Under the pieces are notes generated by a model. It was not told the DNA's origin, ran no database searches, and saw nothing but the letters and a program-made list of their open reading frames with translations. From NCBI GenBank assembly GCA_036419695.1, contig CP143946.1, forward strand, positions 3,962,001 through 4,026,000: a stretch of DNA of 64,000 bases, given 5' to 3'. Source of the stretch: [Clostridium] symbiosum. GTDB lineage: Bacteria; Bacillota; Clostridia; Lachnospirales; Lachnospiraceae. Below, one piece after another: positions 61,071-64,000 of this stretch (position 1 is the stretch's first letter; every line of letters starts with the position of its first letter). A program made the translations under genes and the position numbers.

Positions 61071-62581
61071 ACCGCTTCCATCTCCTTTCCTTCTGTGATG
61101 AGGGCCTGAAGCTTACTGCCGTCAAGATCCGTGTTCCTGTGTTCGCTTACAATTCTTCCGCTCTTGATAATCAGAATCCGGTTACAGTTCATCAGTATTT
61201 CACTGATATCATCGGAAATCAGGATAATGGCCATGTTCTTCTTTTCCGCCAGTGCCCTCAGATAGTTGTGGATATCATATTTGGCTCCGATATCGACTCC
61301 GACCGTGGGACCGTTGAGTATCAGCACCTTCGGTTCGGTCTCCAGCCATTTCCCCAGAACCACCTTCTGCTGGTTTCCTCCGGAAAGCGTCTGGATTCCG
61401 TCTTTCAGTTCATTTAATTTGATTCCAAGGTTTCTGACCCACTCTTTTGAATCCGCATGGCCCCGGTCGAAATCCACGGTCCTGTTTTTCTTCTTCAGGC
61501 GGTCGATGTTGGAGACAATCATGTTGTTTTCAATGGACTGCGTCAGAAACAGCCCCTCGGTAAGACGGTCCTCCGGCACATAGGCAATCTTCAGGCGGAG
61601 CGCGTCCATCGGCGATTTTATCTGCACCTCGCGGCCGTCCACAAACACTTTCCCGCCGTCCGCCTGATAGAGGCCGAACAGCGCCTTTGCAAGCTCCGTC
61701 CTTCCTGAGCCGAGAAGCCCCGTAATTCCAAGAATCTCTCCGGGATGAATCTCAAAGCTGATATTTTCAAAGCCATTTTTCAGGCAGAGATTTTCCACCT
61801 TGAACAGGCTGCGGGAGCTGTCCACATCCTGCGGGTCGAAATAGTCCTGCTCGATCTTCCTTCCCGTCATATAGTAAATGAACTGTTCATTATCAATGTT
61901 TTTCGCCGAATCCGATACAATGTGCCTGCCGTTCCGAAATACGGTAAAATAGTCGGCAATCTCAAATACTTCATCCAGCTTATGGCTGACGAATAATACG
62001 GAGATTCCCTCGCTCTGAAGCTGTCTGATTACCCGGAACAGCTTGTCCACCTCCTTGCGCGTAAGGGCGGAGGTCGGCTCGTCCATAATGATGAGCCTGG
62101 AATTATGTAAAATCGATCTGGCAATCGCAATCAGCTGCTTATCTGCGATAGACAGCGTTCCTACCGTCGCATCCAGAGGAATATCAATGCCGATGTGATC
62201 CAGGGATTTCCTGGCCACCTCATAGACGCTCTTCCAGTTTACAAATTTCTTCTTATTATAAAGCTCATAATTCAGAGCGATATTTTCAGCTGCCGTAAGG
62301 TTCGGGAAGATGGACATGTCCTGGTATATGACCTGGATTCCGAGCTGGATGGACTGATTGATGCCCAGGTTCTGATAGCTCGTTCCATCGTATATGATTT
62401 CCCCTCCGTCCGGTTTATAAAACCCGGATATAATCTTGATCAGCGTAGATTTCCCACAGCCGTTTTCCCCCACCAGGCAATGGATTTCTCCCTTTCTGAT
62501 CACCATATTTACCTTATCGAGAGCCTTAACTCCCCCGAAATGCTTTGATATCTCTTTTACTTCCAATAATATATCATTCAT
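61067..62581 (-). CDS. ABC sugar importer ATPase (tandem NBD)
   Basis: 504 residues with two ABC domains. NBD1 (about 5-240): Walker A GENGCGKSTLIK, LSIADKQLIAIARS, Walker B IIMDEPTSALTRKEVD. NBD2 (about 260-500): GLLGSGRTELAKALFG, signature LSGGNQQKVVLGKW, and LILNGPTVGVD where Asp-Glu of Walker B is replaced by Asn-Gly. So one site should hydrolyse ATP and the other is probably degenerate. ATG 62581 follows GGTGGCAAG. It follows the receptor gene by 189 bp, with a hairpin between. Confidence 0.93.
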   Translation of the reverse strand: MNDILLEVKEISKHFGGVKALDKVNMVIRKGEIHCLVGENGCGKSTLIKIISGFYKPDGGEIIYDGTSYQNLGINQSIQLGIQVIYQDMSIFPNLTAAENIALNYELYNKKKFVNWKSVYEVARKSLDHIGIDIPLDATVGTLSIADKQLIAIARSILHNSRLIIMDEPTSALTRKEVDKLFRVIRQLQSEGISVLFVSHKLDEVFEIADYFTVFRNGRHIVSDSAKNIDNEQFIYYMTGRKIEQDYFDPQDVDSSRSLFKVENLCLKNGFENISFEIHPGEILGITGLLGSGRTELAKALFGLYQADGGKVFVDGREVQIKSPMDALRLKIAYVPEDRLTEGLFLTQSIENNMIVSNIDRLKKKNRTVDFDRGHADSKEWVRNLGIKLNELKDGIQTLSGGNQQKVVLGKWLETEPKVLILNGPTVGVDIGAKYDIHNYLRALAEKKNMAIILISDDISEILMNCNRILIIKSGRIVSEHRNTDLDGSKLQALITEGKEMEAV

Positions 62582-62632
62582 CTTGCCACCTGCCCCTGTT
62601 CGCCATTCAATATGTCCGGCACTCAATCAATA

Positions 62633-62668
62633 ATGCTTGCGTATCCAACTCTTCGGATACGCAAGCAT
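62633..62668 (-). terminator. Hairpin between receptor and ATPase genes
   Basis: ATGCTTGCGTATCC pairs perfectly with GGATACGCAAGCAT (14 bp, 8 nt loop). It has no T-run on either side, so it more likely limits read-through or protects the receptor mRNA end than terminates fully. Confidence 0.65.
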
Positions 62669-62705
62669 AAATTTCTGCAAACTACCATAAGAAGCATGCT
62701 CCAAA

Positions 62706-62766
62706 TTACCGTTCACGCAGGATGCGTCCCGCAGCGCGCTGGTTTCAGCGGGGTATGAACCGTAAC
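62706..62766. repeat. GTTACTGTTCAC-family repeat, short copy
   Basis: 61 bp with TTACCGTTCACGC and TATGAACCGTAAC at the ends and an inner inverted CCCGCAGCGCGCTGG-type sequence. It lies directly after the receptor stop codon, 5 bp away. Confidence 0.6.
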
Positions 62767-62770
62767 TGCT

Positions 62771-63862
62771 CTAGAATTGGTAATCACCCATATTATCTTT
62801 ATTAATTGTAAGGATTGCGCTGCCGCTTATGTCGGTTCCGTTTACGTTGATGCTGCCGTATCCGTCGATACCCAGATCGAACCCTGTGGCGATCTTGTCT
62901 TTTTCCCCATTCAGCACCATAACGGCCAGTTCGCACATCGCTTCGCCTGATAATGCCGGATCCCAGCAGAGTACGCACGGGTTGGAACCGGATTCCAGAT
63001 AAGGGCCTGAAACGGATGGAACGCCCGTACCTACGGCAAAGATCTTACCTGTCATGCCAAGCTCATCAATGGCTTTTGCAGCTCCCGGCGGGTCATAGCT
63101 GGATGCGCCGATAAACCCTTTGATTTCCGGATATTTCTTGATAATCTCTTTGGATTTGTTGTAAGCCATATCCATATTGTCTTCACACTCGATTCTCTCC
63201 TCGGGAATCAGCTCCATGTTCGGATAATTGGCTTTCTGGTGTGCTACTGCCGCGTCCATCCACTGGTTGTGGGATGTGGAAGATAAAAATGCCACCATTG
63301 TAACATACTGGCCTTCTTCTCCCATGGCCTTTGCCAGTTCGTCCATCATGGCCTCGCCGTACTCGGTGTTGTTAAATGCCTCCAAATCGTAGTCACACTC
63401 GTCAAATCCTTCCGCCTCGTGGGTAATTACCACGATTCCCTTCTCCCGCGCCTTGGCAAGAGCCGGTTTGCAAGCCTCCGGATCGATCGGAACCACACAG
63501 ATTGCGTCGATATCCTGCTCTATCAGTGTTTCAATTACCTGGATCTGCTCCGCGGAATCCGTTTTTGACGGTCCCTTTACATAACAGTTATGTCCCGTCG
63601 CCTTGGCGTATTCATCCACGCCCTCCTGATGGCGCAGACACCACGGATCCGACATGTCCTTTACTACTGTGGCAATCGTGTAACTCTTGCCCTCTTTAGC
63701 TTCGGTCTTCTCCGCGCCTGCATCGGCCTGTTCCCCTGCCTCCGCTGTTCCAGCGGCTTCCTGGGCCGCCTTCGTCTCTGCGGCTTTAGAACCGCCGCAG
63801 CCGGCCAGTGATACTGCCGCCATGGAAATAATCATTACTGCCGATAGTAACCTTTTTTTCAT
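62771..63862 (-). CDS. Sugar/AI-2-type ABC importer substrate-binding lipoprotein
   Basis: 363 residues. A lipobox (VSLAGCGG, Cys near 22) is followed by an Ala/Glu/Gln-rich linker to about 55. The periplasmic-binding-protein fold starts at YTIATVVKDMSDPWCLRHQEG; KGPSKTDSAEQIQVIETLIEQDIDAICVVPID, and GFIGASSYDPPGAAKAIDELG resemble LsrB/RhaS-type receptors. The ligand is probably a sugar or autoinducer-2; the sequence does not decide. It heads the operon: receptor, ATPase, permease, permease. AAGGAGGAACTAT precedes the ATG. Confidence 0.9.
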   Translation of the reverse strand: MKKRLLSAVMIISMAAVSLAGCGGSKAAETKAAQEAAGTAEAGEQADAGAEKTEAKEGKSYTIATVVKDMSDPWCLRHQEGVDEYAKATGHNCYVKGPSKTDSAEQIQVIETLIEQDIDAICVVPIDPEACKPALAKAREKGIVVITHEAEGFDECDYDLEAFNNTEYGEAMMDELAKAMGEEGQYVTMVAFLSSTSHNQWMDAAVAHQKANYPNMELIPEERIECEDNMDMAYNKSKEIIKKYPEIKGFIGASSYDPPGAAKAIDELGMTGKIFAVGTGVPSVSGPYLESGSNPCVLCWDPALSGEAMCELAVMVLNGEKDKIATGFDLGIDGYGSINVNGTDISGSAILTINKDNMGDYQF

Positions 63863-64000
63863 ATAGTTCCTCCTTCTACATTTTATCGCTGCAGCCCCTT
63901 TCTCCGCCGTTACGGCGTTTCCGGAAACTGAAACTTCACCTTACGGCACCCCTTCCGATGCCCCGCCGTAACAGAAAGCCACGGCAGATTATCTCCGCCC

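Noticed and set aside
63905..63985. Inverted CCGTTACGG / CCGTAACAG near the right edge as another GTTACTGTTCAC-family copy
   Set aside because: The ends and core do not match the family well enough.

Overview
The window looks like chromosome from an anaerobic, spore-forming gut clostridium of the Lachnospiraceae (cluster XIVa; something like the Clostridium symbiosum / Enterocloster group, genus not decided). This rests on the nusB-xseAB-ispA-dxs-tlyA-nadK-argR-recN order, a GerA/SpoVAF-type spore protein, an EFR1-type flavodoxin-ferredoxin, two YitT proteins, strong AGGAGG ribosome sites and moderate GC. No rRNA, tRNA, phage, transposase or CRISPR array was seen. Most genes lie on the minus strand.

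Layout. 1-1.4 kb: the 5' part of a zinc-binding lipoprotein gene and a HAD phosphatase. 2.6-4.2 kb (+): a secreted protein, a membrane protein and a TfoX C-terminal-domain protein. 4.3-7.4 kb: fructose PTS (fruA, fruK) with its own promoter. 7.5-19.2 kb: housekeeping genes (queH, rpoD, lipid kinase, mutY, birA, patatin, SPFH/NfeD pair, RNA methyltransferase, nadE). 20-27 kb: MATE exporter, tcdA, a YitT protein with a long leader, a probable small RNA, a GerA-family protein and a MocR-type regulator. 27-36 kb: the nusB-to-recN operon, with isoprenoid genes inside it. 37-39 kb: a DMT exporter and an EFR1 ferredoxin. 39-54.5 kb: the accessory highlight, a surface-matrix locus described below. 54.7-58 kb: a second yitT, guaB and a small membrane protein. 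59-63.9 kb: a four-gene sugar/AI-2-type ABC importer.

The matrix locus (about 39.1-54.5 kb) reads in one direction: a small unknown protein, a 1578-residue double-VWA adhesin with a 13-residue repeat stalk, four SipW-type matrix subunits, a SipW-type signal peptidase, three more matrix subunits (the last carrying LPKTG), and a class B sortase. A divergent-looking SARP/BTAD regulator with a degenerate GGDEF-like C-terminus sits just upstream as a separate unit. Together these look like a complete export, processing, assembly and anchoring module for a BsaA/TasA-like extracellular polymer.

The second unusual layer is non-coding. Five dispersed copies of a large GC-rich element (single hairpin units of about 205 bp, or composite palindromes of 650-900 bp) bounded by GAGTCTTCAGTCCCG / CGGGACTGAAGACTC sit between genes, and the outer terminus of three copies falls exactly on the stop codon of the neighbouring gene. 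A second family of smaller elements with GTTACTGTTCAC ends is also dispersed, and one copy is nested inside the first family. An 83-nt transcript with a consensus promoter and a strong terminator near 24.0 kb is a good small-RNA candidate.
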